Of a DNA stretch of 64,000 nt, positions 50,748 through 58,934 are shown piece after piece. The stretch is from Usitatibacter palustris (GTDB taxonomy: Bacteria > Pseudomonadota > Gammaproteobacteria > Burkholderiales > Usitatibacteraceae). Under the pieces are notes generated by a model. The model searched no databases, was not told the DNA's origin, and saw only the letters and a program-made list of their open reading frames with translations. The translations under genes and the position numbers were made by a program. Every line of letters starts with the position of its first letter. The stretch's first letter is position 1. The stretch covers positions 3,038,001 to 3,102,000 of the forward strand of contig NZ_CP053073.1 of the NCBI RefSeq assembly GCF_013003985.1. Direction: 5' to 3'.

Positions 50748-53710
50748 TCCGGCTGCTCCTGTTCGGCCCGCCGACCGCGGAATCCGGCGGCGACTCCTCC
50801 GCGCTCGCCTTCGAGCGGCGCAACCAGTTGCTCGCGTACCTCGCGCTCAAGGCCACGTGGGTGGGCCGCGCAGAGCTCGCGAACCTGCTGTGGCCCGAGC
50901 AGGAAAGCCATCTTGCGTACGCCAACCTCCGGAAAACCCTCTTTCGCCTGCAGAAGCTGTCGTGGGCCGCGCACATCGAGCTGCAGGCGAGCGCGGTGCG
51001 CTTCGAGGCCGCGACCGATGTGTATGCGTTCGAAGCCGCGCTTCGCGAAGGCCGCATCGCCGATGCGCTGCCGTTGCGCCGCGGCGAATTGCTCGCGGGC
51101 TTCGACGACGATCAAAACGAAGCGTGGTCGAGCTGGCTCGGCTACGAACGCCATCGCCTGCGCGTAGCGTGGCGCGACGCGGTACTCGCTCGCCTTGCGC
51201 TCGAGATCGAGCCCGCCGAGGCGATCGACCTCTCGGCGCGGTTGCTCGACTCCGATCCCCTCGACGAAGCGGCGCTGCGCTCGCGCATGAGCTGGCTCGC
51301 GCGCGGCGGGCAAGCCGCCGCGGCCCGGCAGGCCTATCGCGATTTCGTCACGCGCCTCGCGGCCGATCTCGGGCTCGCGCCGGGCGCGGAGTTGGTCGCG
51401 ATGCACGATGCGCTCGCCACCAAGAACGCGCCGGCTCCGGCGCCACCATCCGCGGCGCCCGACGACGACGGCCTCATCGGCCGCACCGTCGAGATGCGCC
51501 GCATGGGCGAGCAGCTGGCGAAGGCCGACTGCCGCTTGCTCACGTTGGTGGGTGCGGGTGGTGCCGGCAAGACCCGCCTCGCCCGCCGCGCCGTGCTCGA
51601 GCTCGCGTCCTCGTTTTCCGACGGCGCAACCTTCGTCGCACTCGAGGACGTTCCCGCCGCGAGCGACATCGGCCTGCGCCTCGCGCGTGACCTCGGACTC
51701 ACCCTCGCCCGCGGCCGTGAAGCGCTCGAACAGGTGATCGATCACCTGCGCGAGCAGCGCGCGCTGCTGGTGCTCGACAACTTCGAGCACCTGGTCGCGC
51801 AAGCGCCGATGCTCGAACGCCTGCTCGCCGGATGCCCGCACCTGAAGCTCGTGGTCACCTCGCGGGCCCGGCTCGCGCTGCAGCAGGAATGGACGCTGCC
51901 CGTCGAGGGACTGCCCTGCCCCGAGATCGAGGACCGCGCGCGTCTCGAGTCCTTCGATGCGCCGCGACTCTTCATCAAGGCCGCGCGTCGCGCGGGCGCC
52001 ACGATCAATCCGGCCGCCGAGGCCGACGCGATCGTCGCCATCTGCGCCGCCGTCGAGGGCCTGCCGCTGGCACTCGAGCTCGCGGCCACGTGGACCCGCG
52101 TGCTGGGGTGCGAAGCGATTGCGGCGGAGTTGCGCCAGGGCACCGAGATCCTGCGCGCCGCCGATCCGGCCTTCCCCGCGCGCCACGCCAGCATCGAGGC
52201 CGTCTTCGAGCGCTCGTGGCAATTGCTCACGCCTGCCGAGCGCGACGTGCTCGGGCGCCTCTCGGTGCTGCGCGGCGGATTCTCGGCGGAGGCCGCGCGC
52301 GTGGTCGCGTCGGCATCGCTGCCGGTGCTCGCCGCGCTCATGGACAACTCGCTGCTGCGACGCGATGGCGCGCGCATCTTCCTGCATCCGCTGGTGCAGG
52401 AGCTCGCCGGCGCGCGCATCACGCCCGAGGATGCAGCGCAGACCGCGCGGTCGCACGCCCGGTATTTCCACCGCCTCTTCAGCCAGCTGCGGCGCGCGAT
52501 CGACGACGGCGACCGCGATGCGCTGGCCTTCGCCGATGCCGAGTTCGAAAACTTCCGCGCGGCCTGGTGCTGGGCGGCGGAGCACGAGCCCACCTTGCTC
52601 TGCGCGACCACGATGCCGTTCCTCTATTACGTCGATCATCGCCGGCGCAGCGCGGAAGGCCATGCGCTGCTGCGCGATGCCCTCGACTTCGTCGCGGCCG
52701 GTGGGGACAGCGAGATCACGGCGCTGCTCCTGAGCGCCTTCGCGCAGCTCGAGTATCGCCTCGACCGGTACCTGGATGGCGAGGCGACCGCGCGGGAGGC
52801 GCTCGCGCTCACGCATCCCGAGCGCGATCACGAAGCCCGGTTGCAGTGCTACAAGACACTCGGCGTCTGCTATCTCGCGCTCGCGCGTTACCCGGAAGCA
52901 CGCGAGTACCTCACGCTCGCATTGAAGCAGTCGCCCGCGAGCATCGATCCGCGCACGGCCGCGGCGATGCTCGACAACCTGTCCATCGTCGAGAAGGAAA
53001 CCGGCAACCACGACGAGGCGCTGCGCCTGGCGCTGCAGTCGCTCGACCTGCACCGGCGAATCGGCGACCAGAGCGGTGTCGCGCTGGTCCTGAGCAACCT
53101 CGGCTCGAAGTACCTCGCGCGGCAGGAGTGGGACACCGCCAACGTCTACCTGCGCGAAGCGCTCGCGCTCTGCGATCGCCACGGCTTCGTCGGCACGCGC
53201 GCCTACATCCTCGCGAACATGGCCGAGGTGGCGGTCGGCCGCGGAGATGCCGATGCGTCGGACGCGCCCATTCGCGAAGGGCTGGAGGTGGCGCGGGCAA
53301 CGGGCAACCGGGCGCTGGTCGGATACCTCAAGGTCTTCGCCGCGATCGCCGCGCTGCTCCGATCGGACGCGGCAACGGCACGCATGAACCTCGCCGAGGC
53401 ACTCGCGGAAGGGCTCGCGATCGGCCGGCGCAGCCTTCAGATCGAGTGCGTAGTGTGCTTCGGCGAGGTGCTGCTTTCGCAGGGGGAACCGGCCTGCGCG
53501 CTCGCCGTGCTCGACCTCGCAGCCGGCGACCCGCTCACCAACGCGCTGCAGCACGAGGAAATCGGCCGCAAGACCAACCGTGCCCGCGCCGCCTCGGGCG
53601 ACGAGTGCGCGCCGCACGGCCTCACCTTCGAAGAGCTGGTCCACCGGATCGTGGCCGAGAGCCCGATCGCCCACGCCCCCCTGATCGCCACCCTGCGCGG
53701 ATACAAATAA
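50726..53710 (+). CDS. Large BTAD/SARP-like transcriptional regulator with NB-ARC-type ATPase and TPR repeats
   Basis: A 994-residue regulator. Residues about 8-100 are OmpR-like/winged-helix in the BTAD context (LLFGPP...RNQLLAYLALKA...LLWPEQESHLAYANLRKTLFRLQ), about 105-240 the bacterial transcriptional activation domain, and about 250-500 a P-loop ATPase with Walker A GAGGAGKTRLA (near 276) and Walker B LLVLDNFEHL (near 350). The rest is TPR-rich (LVLSNLGSKYLARQEWDTANVYLREALAL). Such proteins are typical of actinobacterial SARP/AfsR activators but also occur in Proteobacteria. The frame opens at a GTG at 50726; a TTG at 50744 overlapping the preceding TGA (TTGA) is the likelier start. A 42-bp perfect inverted repeat begins right after its stop. 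Confidence 0.88.
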   Translation: MGADRALIRLLLFGPPTAESGGDSSALAFERRNQLLAYLALKATWVGRAELANLLWPEQESHLAYANLRKTLFRLQKLSWAAHIELQASAVRFEAATDVYAFEAALREGRIADALPLRRGELLAGFDDDQNEAWSSWLGYERHRLRVAWRDAVLARLALEIEPAEAIDLSARLLDSDPLDEAALRSRMSWLARGGQAAAARQAYRDFVTRLAADLGLAPGAELVAMHDALATKNAPAPAPPSAAPDDDGLIGRTVEMRRMGEQLAKADCRLLTLVGAGGAGKTRLARRAVLELASSFSDGATFVALEDVPAASDIGLRLARDLGLTLARGREALEQVIDHLREQRALLVLDNFEHLVAQAPMLERLLAGCPHLKLVVTSRARLALQQEWTLPVEGLPCPEIEDRARLESFDAPRLFIKAARRAGATINPAAEADAIVAICAAVEGLPLALELAATWTRVLGCEAIAAELRQGTEILRAADPAFPARHASIEAVFERSWQLLTPAERDVLGRLSVLRGGFSAEAARVVASASLPVLAALMDNSLLRRDGARIFLHPLVQELAGARITPEDAAQTARSHARYFHRLFSQLRRAIDDGDRDALAFADAEFENFRAAWCWAAEHEPTLLCATTMPFLYYVDHRRRSAEGHALLRDALDFVAAGGDSEITALLLSAFAQLEYRLDRYLDGEATAREALALTHPERDHEARLQCYKTLGVCYLALARYPEAREYLTLALKQSPASIDPRTAAAMLDNLSIVEKETGNHDEALRLALQSLDLHRRIGDQSGVALVLSNLGSKYLARQEWDTANVYLREALALCDRHGFVGTRAYILANMAEVAVGRGDADASDAPIREGLEVARATGNRALVGYLKVFAAIAALLRSDAATARMNLAEALAEGLAIGRRSLQIECVVCFGEVLLSQGEPACALAVLDLAAGDPLTNALQHEEIGRKTNRARAASGDECAPHGLTFEELVHRIVAESPIAHAPLIATLRGYK

Positions 53711-53802
53711 GTGGGGTCAGACTCGACTTAATTTAATTCTGTGGATAACTGGGTCAGGCTCCAGTTATCCACAGAATTAAATTAAGTCGAGTCTGACCCC
53801 AC
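53711..53802. repeat. Perfect 42-bp inverted repeat containing two DnaA-box consensus sequences
   Basis: Arms 53711-53752 and 53761-53802 are identical as reverse complements over 42 bp, separated by 8 bases. Each arm begins with GTGGGGTCAGAC, akin to the palindrome at 29737-29753, and contains one exact TTATCCACA (53740-53748 on minus, 53765-53773 on plus). The left arm starts directly after the stop codon of the large regulator, so it would also act as a 3' hairpin. The following 118 bp to 53920 hold only the ribosome site of the next gene. Confidence 0.95.
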
Positions 53803-53920
53803 TCCACTTATTTGAGGTGGAACGCCGGTGGAACGGCGCCCTGCCTAAGGTTCGGCCTGAGAACGACGAAGGTGCCCGGCGATTCCGCCCGGCCTCGCGC
53901 GTTTCCAGGAGATTCATTCC

Positions 53921-54889
53921 ATGCAAGCCACCGCCACCGCGGAGCGCAAGAGCGCCGCCTCGCAGGTATCGCAGCGTTACGCGAAGTGCATCGAAGCCTC
54001 GAAGCGCGTCCAGTGGGACATCGACCGTGACGTGATTCGCGGCCGGACCTTCGACTTCACCAAGAAATTCATGCCCGACGGGCTCTCGAAGATCAACGAG
54101 CTCCCGTTCCTCAACGGCGACGAAGCGCGCTTCCTGTCGCAGATCCAGGGCCGCACCTACGCCAACATGTTCGGCCTGGTCGAACGCTTCATCGGCGCGA
54201 AGGTGCTCGAAGTGAGCAAGGCCCACTGGCTCGGCGACCAGGTCGCGCTCGAAGCGCTGATCCGCCTGACCGACGAGGAACTGAAGCACCAGGAGCTGTT
54301 CCGCCGCCTCGAGGTGATGACGGCAGAAGGGATGCCCGCGGGCTACCAGTTCAAGCCGCGGCCCAATGAAGTCGCGCACAACGTGCTCGCGAAGTCCACG
54401 TGGGCCGTGCTGGGACTCACGCTCGACATCGAGATCTTCTCGCAGACGCACTACCGCGCGAGCATCGAGCCCGACACGAACCTCTCGGACCTGTGGAAGG
54501 ACGTCTTCCTCTTCCACTGGAAGGAAGAATCGCAGCACGCAATCCTCGACGAGCTCGAGTGGCGCCGCGAGCACGCGCGCCTGAGCGAAGTCGAACGCGA
54601 CCGCGGCGTGATGGACCTGATCGACCTCGTGGGTGCCGTTGACGGCATCTGCCAGGTGCAGGCCGAAGCCGACGCCTCGTACTTCCTCATGCACGCCGGG
54701 CGCGCTTTCACGTCCGCCGAAGAGAAGGTCATTCGCGACGTCGTCCTCAAGGCCTATCGCTGGCAGTACATCGTGAGCGGCGCGCTCGAACCGCGCTTCG
54801 CCGACGTGCTGAAAGCCCTCGTCACCCCCGCGCAGATGGATCGCATCGGCAAGGCCCTCGGCCCGCTGCTCGAGCACGCTGCCCACTGA
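53921..54889 (+). CDS. Ferritin-like/AurF-type diiron protein
   Basis: A 322-residue helical protein with a duplicated diiron motif at exact spacing: E88-x31-E120xxH123 (DEELKHQ) and E171-x31-E203xxH206 (KEESQHA). This matches ferritin-like diiron oxygenases such as the AurF N-oxygenase group rather than ferritin cages, given the length and long C-terminal helices. It should bind two irons and activate oxygen on an unknown substrate. AGGAG is 9 bp before the ATG. A methyltransferase gene follows after 32 bp and a haloperoxidase gene after that, so it may belong to a small biosynthetic or detoxification operon. Confidence 0.85.
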   Translation: MQATATAERKSAASQVSQRYAKCIEASKRVQWDIDRDVIRGRTFDFTKKFMPDGLSKINELPFLNGDEARFLSQIQGRTYANMFGLVERFIGAKVLEVSKAHWLGDQVALEALIRLTDEELKHQELFRRLEVMTAEGMPAGYQFKPRPNEVAHNVLAKSTWAVLGLTLDIEIFSQTHYRASIEPDTNLSDLWKDVFLFHWKEESQHAILDELEWRREHARLSEVERDRGVMDLIDLVGAVDGICQVQAEADASYFLMHAGRAFTSAEEKVIRDVVLKAYRWQYIVSGALEPRFADVLKALVTPAQMDRIGKALGPLLEHAAH

Positions 54890-54921
54890 ACCCGCAAACC
54901 GACACAAAGGAACGCATCCGC

Positions 54922-55734
54922 ATGAACGCAACGATCGATCTCGCCGCCGTGAAGTCCCGCCAGCAAGTGGCGTGGGCCAGCGGCGACTACGCCGTCATCG
55001 GCACCACCCTGCAGGTCGTCGGCGAGCTGCTCGCCGAGGCCTGCGACCTGCGCTGGGACGAGAAGGTGCTCGACGTCGCGGCGGGCAACGGCAACGCAAC
55101 ACTCGCCGCCGCGCGCCGCGGCTGCCAGGTCGTCTCCACCGACTACGTGGAGTCGCTGCTCACGCGCGGCTCGGATCGCGCAGCGGCCGAAGGCCTCGAT
55201 GTCCAGTTCCGCGTGGCCGACGCCGAAGCGCTGCCGTTCGAGAACGCGAGCTTCGACGCCGTGCTCTCGACCTTCGGCGTGATGTTCTCGCCCGACCAGG
55301 CGAAGGCCGCGGCCGAGCTCGCGCGCGTCTGCCGTTCCGGCGGGCGCATCGGGCTCGCGAACTGGACGCCCGAGTGCCTGGTGGGGCAGATGTTCCGCAT
55401 CCTCGGCCGCTACATGCCGCCGCCCGCGGGCGTGCAGCCGCCGTCGCTCTGGGGCACGGAGCCGTACCTGCGCGCGCTCTTCGGTGACGTGGCCAAGCAC
55501 ATCGCGATCCGCACGCGGGTCTTCAACTTCCGCTACCGCTCGGCCGCGCACTTCATCTCCGTCTTCCGCGATTGGTATGGGCCGGTCCACAAGGCCTTCG
55601 CCGCACTGCCTCTCGAAAAAGCCGTGGAGCTCGAGCGCGACCTCGCCGAGCTGCTCGACACCCTGAACCGCGCCGAGGGCAAGGCTCTCGTCGTTCCCAG
55701 CGAATACCTCGAAGTCGTCATCACCCGCCGTTAA
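54922..55734 (+). CDS. Class I SAM-dependent methyltransferase
   Basis: A 270-residue methyltransferase of the UbiE/type 11 class. The SAM loop is VLDVAAGNGNATLAAARRG (near residues 49-67), followed by the acidic STDYVESLL strand and the DAEALPFENASFDAVLSTFGVMFSPDQ motif (near 95-121). Some family members methylate quinols or phenolic natural products, but the acceptor is not predictable. AAGGA is present before the ATG. It lies between the diiron protein and the haloperoxidase in one direction with gaps of 32 and 10 bp. Confidence 0.92.
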   Translation: MNATIDLAAVKSRQQVAWASGDYAVIGTTLQVVGELLAEACDLRWDEKVLDVAAGNGNATLAAARRGCQVVSTDYVESLLTRGSDRAAAEGLDVQFRVADAEALPFENASFDAVLSTFGVMFSPDQAKAAAELARVCRSGGRIGLANWTPECLVGQMFRILGRYMPPPAGVQPPSLWGTEPYLRALFGDVAKHIAIRTRVFNFRYRSAAHFISVFRDWYGPVHKAFAALPLEKAVELERDLAELLDTLNRAEGKALVVPSEYLEVVITRR

Positions 55735-55744
55735 GGAGAATTTC

Positions 55745-57409
55745 ATGCATCCGATCTACCGCATCATTGCCCTCGCCGTGGCAGCCGCATTCGCCCCGAC
55801 GAGCGCCCAGGCCGACGCCGTGACGGACTGGAACCTCAAGTCCTCCGAGCTCGTGACCGAAGCCAAGCTCGGAACGCCGCCTGCCGTCCGCACGATGGCG
55901 ATCGTGCAAACCGCCGTGTACGAAGCCGTGCTCGACGTGACCGGACCCAAGGCGACGTCGCCCAACGCATCGGTCGATGCCGCGGTCGCCGCCGCGCAAC
56001 GCGCAACGCTCGTGAAGCTCATGCCCGCCGTGCAAGCCTCGATCGACGCCGCGTACGCCGCGGCGATCGCGAAGGTGGCCGATGGCCCGGCGAAGACCGC
56101 CGGCATCGCCACCGGCGAGAAGGCCGCGGCCGCGGTGTTCGCCGCACGCGCCGCCGACACCGTTGCCGCGGAAAGCTATCGCCCGCACACGGCGCCCGGC
56201 ATGTACGTGCCGACCGCCGCGCCCGCCGTACCGACGTGGTCGCAGCGCAAGCCGTGGCTGCTCGCGAGCGCCGACCAGGTCCGTCCCGGCCCGCCGCCGG
56301 CACTGGGAAGCGCGGAGTGGGTTCGCGACTTCAACGAAGTGAAGACGATCGGCGCCAAGGCGAGCACGCAACGCACGCCGCAGCAGACCGACATCGCGCG
56401 CTTCTGGGACTACTCGCTGCCGTCGATCTACTACGGCGTCGTGCAATCGGTGGCCGCGCAACCGGGCCGCACGGTGCTCGACAATGCGCGTCTCTACGCC
56501 GCCGTCGCGCAGTCCATGGACGACGCGCTGATCGCGGTGTTCGACGCGAAGTACCGCTACAACTTCTGGCGCCCGGCGACCGCGATCCGCAACGCCGACC
56601 AGGACGGCAACGACGCCACCGAGCGCGATGCCGGCTGGACCTCGCTGATCGACGCGCCGATGCATCCGGAGTATCCGAGCGGGCATTCCATCCTCGCCAA
56701 CGCCGTGACGAGCGTGCTGCGCGCGGAAGTCGGCAACGGCCCGGTCCCCACGCTGTCCGCCACGAGCCCCACGGCCAAGGGTGCGAAGCGCGAGTGGACG
56801 CGCCTCGACGACTTCGCGACTGAAGTCTCCATGTCGCGCGTCTATGGCGGCATTCACTACCGCACCGCGCTCGACACCGGCGCTGCCATGGGCCGCCAGA
56901 TCGGCGAGATGGCCGCGCGGCGTTTCCCGAGCAGCGCGACGCTCGCCGCGGTTCCCGAGTCGCTCGTCCCCGCGGGCGAGCAAGTCGTCGAGCGCATCGC
57001 CGCGCGCGGCGTGCAGGTCTACGAGTGCCGCGAGCAGCCGAACAACGGCGGCATGGCCTGGGCGTTCGTCGCGCCGGAAGCCGCGCTCTACGACGCGAAG
57101 GGTGACTCGGCCGGCACGCACTACGCCGGTCCGCACTGGGAAGCGACGGACGGCAGCAAGATCGTGGGTGCGGTGAAGGCCAAGGCCGATGCCCCGGTGA
57201 AGGGTGCGATTCCCTGGCTGCTTCTCACGACGCGTTCGGTCGGTAGCGAGGGTCGCTACGCGGGTGTGACGAGCGTGCAGCGGGTCAATACCGTCGGTGG
57301 CGTTGCGCCGGCGAAGACCTGCGACGCGACGAACAAGGGTGCGGTCGAGAAGGTGGCCTATACCGCCGACTACGTGCTGCTCGCGAAGTCGAACGTCGCC
57401 GCGCGCTAG
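55745..57409 (+). CDS. Vanadium-dependent haloperoxidase-like protein fused to a DUF3455 domain
   Basis: A 554-residue exported protein with signal peptide MHPIYRIIALAVAAAFAPTSAQA. Residues about 30-400 are a PAP2/vanadium haloperoxidase domain with the full vanadate-binding set: K269-x6-R276P277 (KYRYNFWRP), P311-S-G-H314 and S364-R365-x5-H371 (SRVYGGIH). Residues about 405-550 form a DUF3455 domain (VPAGEQVVERIAARGVQVYEC, FVAPEAALYD, GTHYAGPHWEATDGSKIVG, IPWLLL, QRVNTVGG, CDA, YTADYVLL). The fusion is unusual in my experience. The enzyme may halogenate with peroxide or act as a phosphatase; the two cannot be told apart from these residues. Its TAG overlaps the convergent flavoprotein TAG. 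Confidence 0.9.
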   Translation: MHPIYRIIALAVAAAFAPTSAQADAVTDWNLKSSELVTEAKLGTPPAVRTMAIVQTAVYEAVLDVTGPKATSPNASVDAAVAAAQRATLVKLMPAVQASIDAAYAAAIAKVADGPAKTAGIATGEKAAAAVFAARAADTVAAESYRPHTAPGMYVPTAAPAVPTWSQRKPWLLASADQVRPGPPPALGSAEWVRDFNEVKTIGAKASTQRTPQQTDIARFWDYSLPSIYYGVVQSVAAQPGRTVLDNARLYAAVAQSMDDALIAVFDAKYRYNFWRPATAIRNADQDGNDATERDAGWTSLIDAPMHPEYPSGHSILANAVTSVLRAEVGNGPVPTLSATSPTAKGAKREWTRLDDFATEVSMSRVYGGIHYRTALDTGAAMGRQIGEMAARRFPSSATLAAVPESLVPAGEQVVERIAARGVQVYECREQPNNGGMAWAFVAPEAALYDAKGDSAGTHYAGPHWEATDGSKIVGAVKAKADAPVKGAIPWLLLTTRSVGSEGRYAGVTSVQRVNTVGGVAPAKTCDATNKGAVEKVAYTADYVLLAKSNVAAR

Positions 57410-58815
57410 ATCACGGCCTTCGTGTGCCGGAACAGGTTCGCCGGATCGAGCTTGCGCTTGAGTCCGGCGAGCCTGCGCAGGTTCTCGGGTCCATAGGCGT
57501 CGGCGATGCGCGCGCCGCCGTCCTCCTCGGTGAGGAAGTTGAGGTAGGTGCCACCGGTCGCGAAGGTCTGCGCGGCCGCGAAGCACTCCCGCGCCCAATC
57601 GCGATTGACCGTGTCATCCTCGGCCCGCTCCCAGGACGAGGAAATATTGAGCACGTAGGTCGCATCTCGATTGCCCGCCGGTGAGTGAGCGGGCGGCAAC
57701 TCGTTCAGCGCGCCGCCGATCTGGAACAGGATGATTCCCGAGTGCGGTGACGGAATGTCCTTGAGGCGCGTCGCGAGCACGTCGATCAGTCCATCGTCGA
57801 TGCGCGCGAGATAGTGCGACTTCCAGTAGTAGCGGCGTCCCCGCGGCTGCGTCGCATCGAGCAGGCTTTGCATCTGGGCATAGGGCCGGCGCGTCACGGT
57901 ATCGGCGATGGGTGGCATGACGGCGCGCAGCTCATTGATCAACGAGTCATCAGCCTCGGCTCCGCAGTGCGTGAGGAACAGCGCGACGATGGGCTGCCCA
58001 TGCACTTCCTTGGGAAGCCACGGTGCCGGCGGGGCCTTGCGCAGGATCGCCACGCACGTGAGATCGCGCGGTGCGCGCGCGCTGATCTCGCGATAGGCGG
58101 CGAGGATGCGCCGCGCGTCCTCGCCACGCCACGCGAGCGCGCCTCCGAGGATCGTCGGGCCGACCGCGTACAAACGGTAATCGAAGGACGTCACGATGCC
58201 GAAGTTGCCGCCGCCACCGCGCAGCGCCCAGAAGAGCTCCGGGTTCTCGTCCGCGGACGCGCGCAGCAGCTTCCCCTCCGCGCTCACCACGTTCATCGCG
58301 ACGACGTTGTCGCACGTCCATCCGTAGCGGCGCGTGAGATAGCCGAAGCCGCCGCCGACGGTCAATCCGGCGATGCCCGTGTCGGAAACGAAGCCCATCA
58401 CGGTGGCGAGCCCGTGAAGCTGCGTCTCGCGATCGACATCACCGAGCGTGCAACCCGCTTGCGCATGGGCCACGCGCCGCTCGGTGTCCACGAACACGCC
58501 GCGCATCAGCGACAAGTCGATCATCACGCCGCCTTCGCAAACCGCGAGGCCCGCGATGTTGTGGCCGCCCGATCGCACCGACGAGAGCAACCCGTGCGCG
58601 GCCACGAACTTCACCGCGGTGATCACGTCGGTTGTGCCGAGGCACCGCAGGATGACACCGGGCCTGCGATCGATCATCGCGTTCCAGATCTTGCGAAGTC
58701 CGTCGTACGCGGGATCATCGGGAAGCACGACCTGGCCCTTGAATGCCAATCGAAATGCCTGGATCGCTTCGGCCGGGATACCGGCCTCCTGCCCATCGAG
58801 GGAAAGCAGCTTCAT
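57406..58815 (-). CDS. FAD-linked oxidoreductase, berberine-bridge-enzyme family
   Basis: A 469-residue flavoprotein with an N-terminal FAD-binding type 4 domain (about 50-230) and a C-terminal BBE segment (NLFRHTKAV). The covalent-FAD histidine is H85 in SVRSGGHNIAGLAV. The position that carries the second cysteine link in bicovalent members is T-rich here (GIAGLTVGGGFGYL), so single histidyl attachment is predicted. Substrates in the family include sugars, alkaloids and phenolics. It is divergent from the HxlR gene 119 bp away, with a 13-bp palindrome between, and is probably its target. Confidence 0.92.
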   Translation of the reverse strand: MKLLSLDGQEAGIPAEAIQAFRLAFKGQVVLPDDPAYDGLRKIWNAMIDRRPGVILRCLGTTDVITAVKFVAAHGLLSSVRSGGHNIAGLAVCEGGVMIDLSLMRGVFVDTERRVAHAQAGCTLGDVDRETQLHGLATVMGFVSDTGIAGLTVGGGFGYLTRRYGWTCDNVVAMNVVSAEGKLLRASADENPELFWALRGGGGNFGIVTSFDYRLYAVGPTILGGALAWRGEDARRILAAYREISARAPRDLTCVAILRKAPPAPWLPKEVHGQPIVALFLTHCGAEADDSLINELRAVMPPIADTVTRRPYAQMQSLLDATQPRGRRYYWKSHYLARIDDGLIDVLATRLKDIPSPHSGIILFQIGGALNELPPAHSPAGNRDATYVLNISSSWERAEDDTVNRDWARECFAAAQTFATGGTYLNFLTEEDGGARIADAYGPENLRRLAGLKRKLDPANLFRHTKAVI

Positions 58816-58896
58816 TGGGTCATGCTCCTGGGTTCGTGTCGCGGGGATGGGTCATCTTCTCGCCGAAGCGTAGGTTCCCCGGACCGGCGTGACTAG

Positions 58897-58909
58897 TTCA
58901 GAATCTGAA
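58897..58909. promoter_or_regulatory. Putative HxlR operator palindrome
   Basis: TTCAGAATCTGAA is a perfect 13-bp palindrome in the 119-bp divergent gap, 26 bp before the HxlR start and about 82 bp before the flavoprotein start. HxlR-type dimers bind such short dyads near their own promoter. No binding evidence; inference from position. Confidence 0.5.
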
Positions 58910-58934
58910 GCGTCGATCGACGAAGGAATGTGGC

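Noticed and set aside
50633-53674. A 1013-codon minus-strand frame opposite the BTAD regulator
   Set aside because: No recognisable motif and shadow-type composition; the plus-strand protein has Walker A/B motifs and TPR repeats.
53711-53802. Possible chromosomal replication origin because of DnaA boxes
   Set aside because: Only two boxes, both inside one palindrome; no dnaA, dnaN, gyrB, rpmH or AT-rich unwinding region, and no box cluster.
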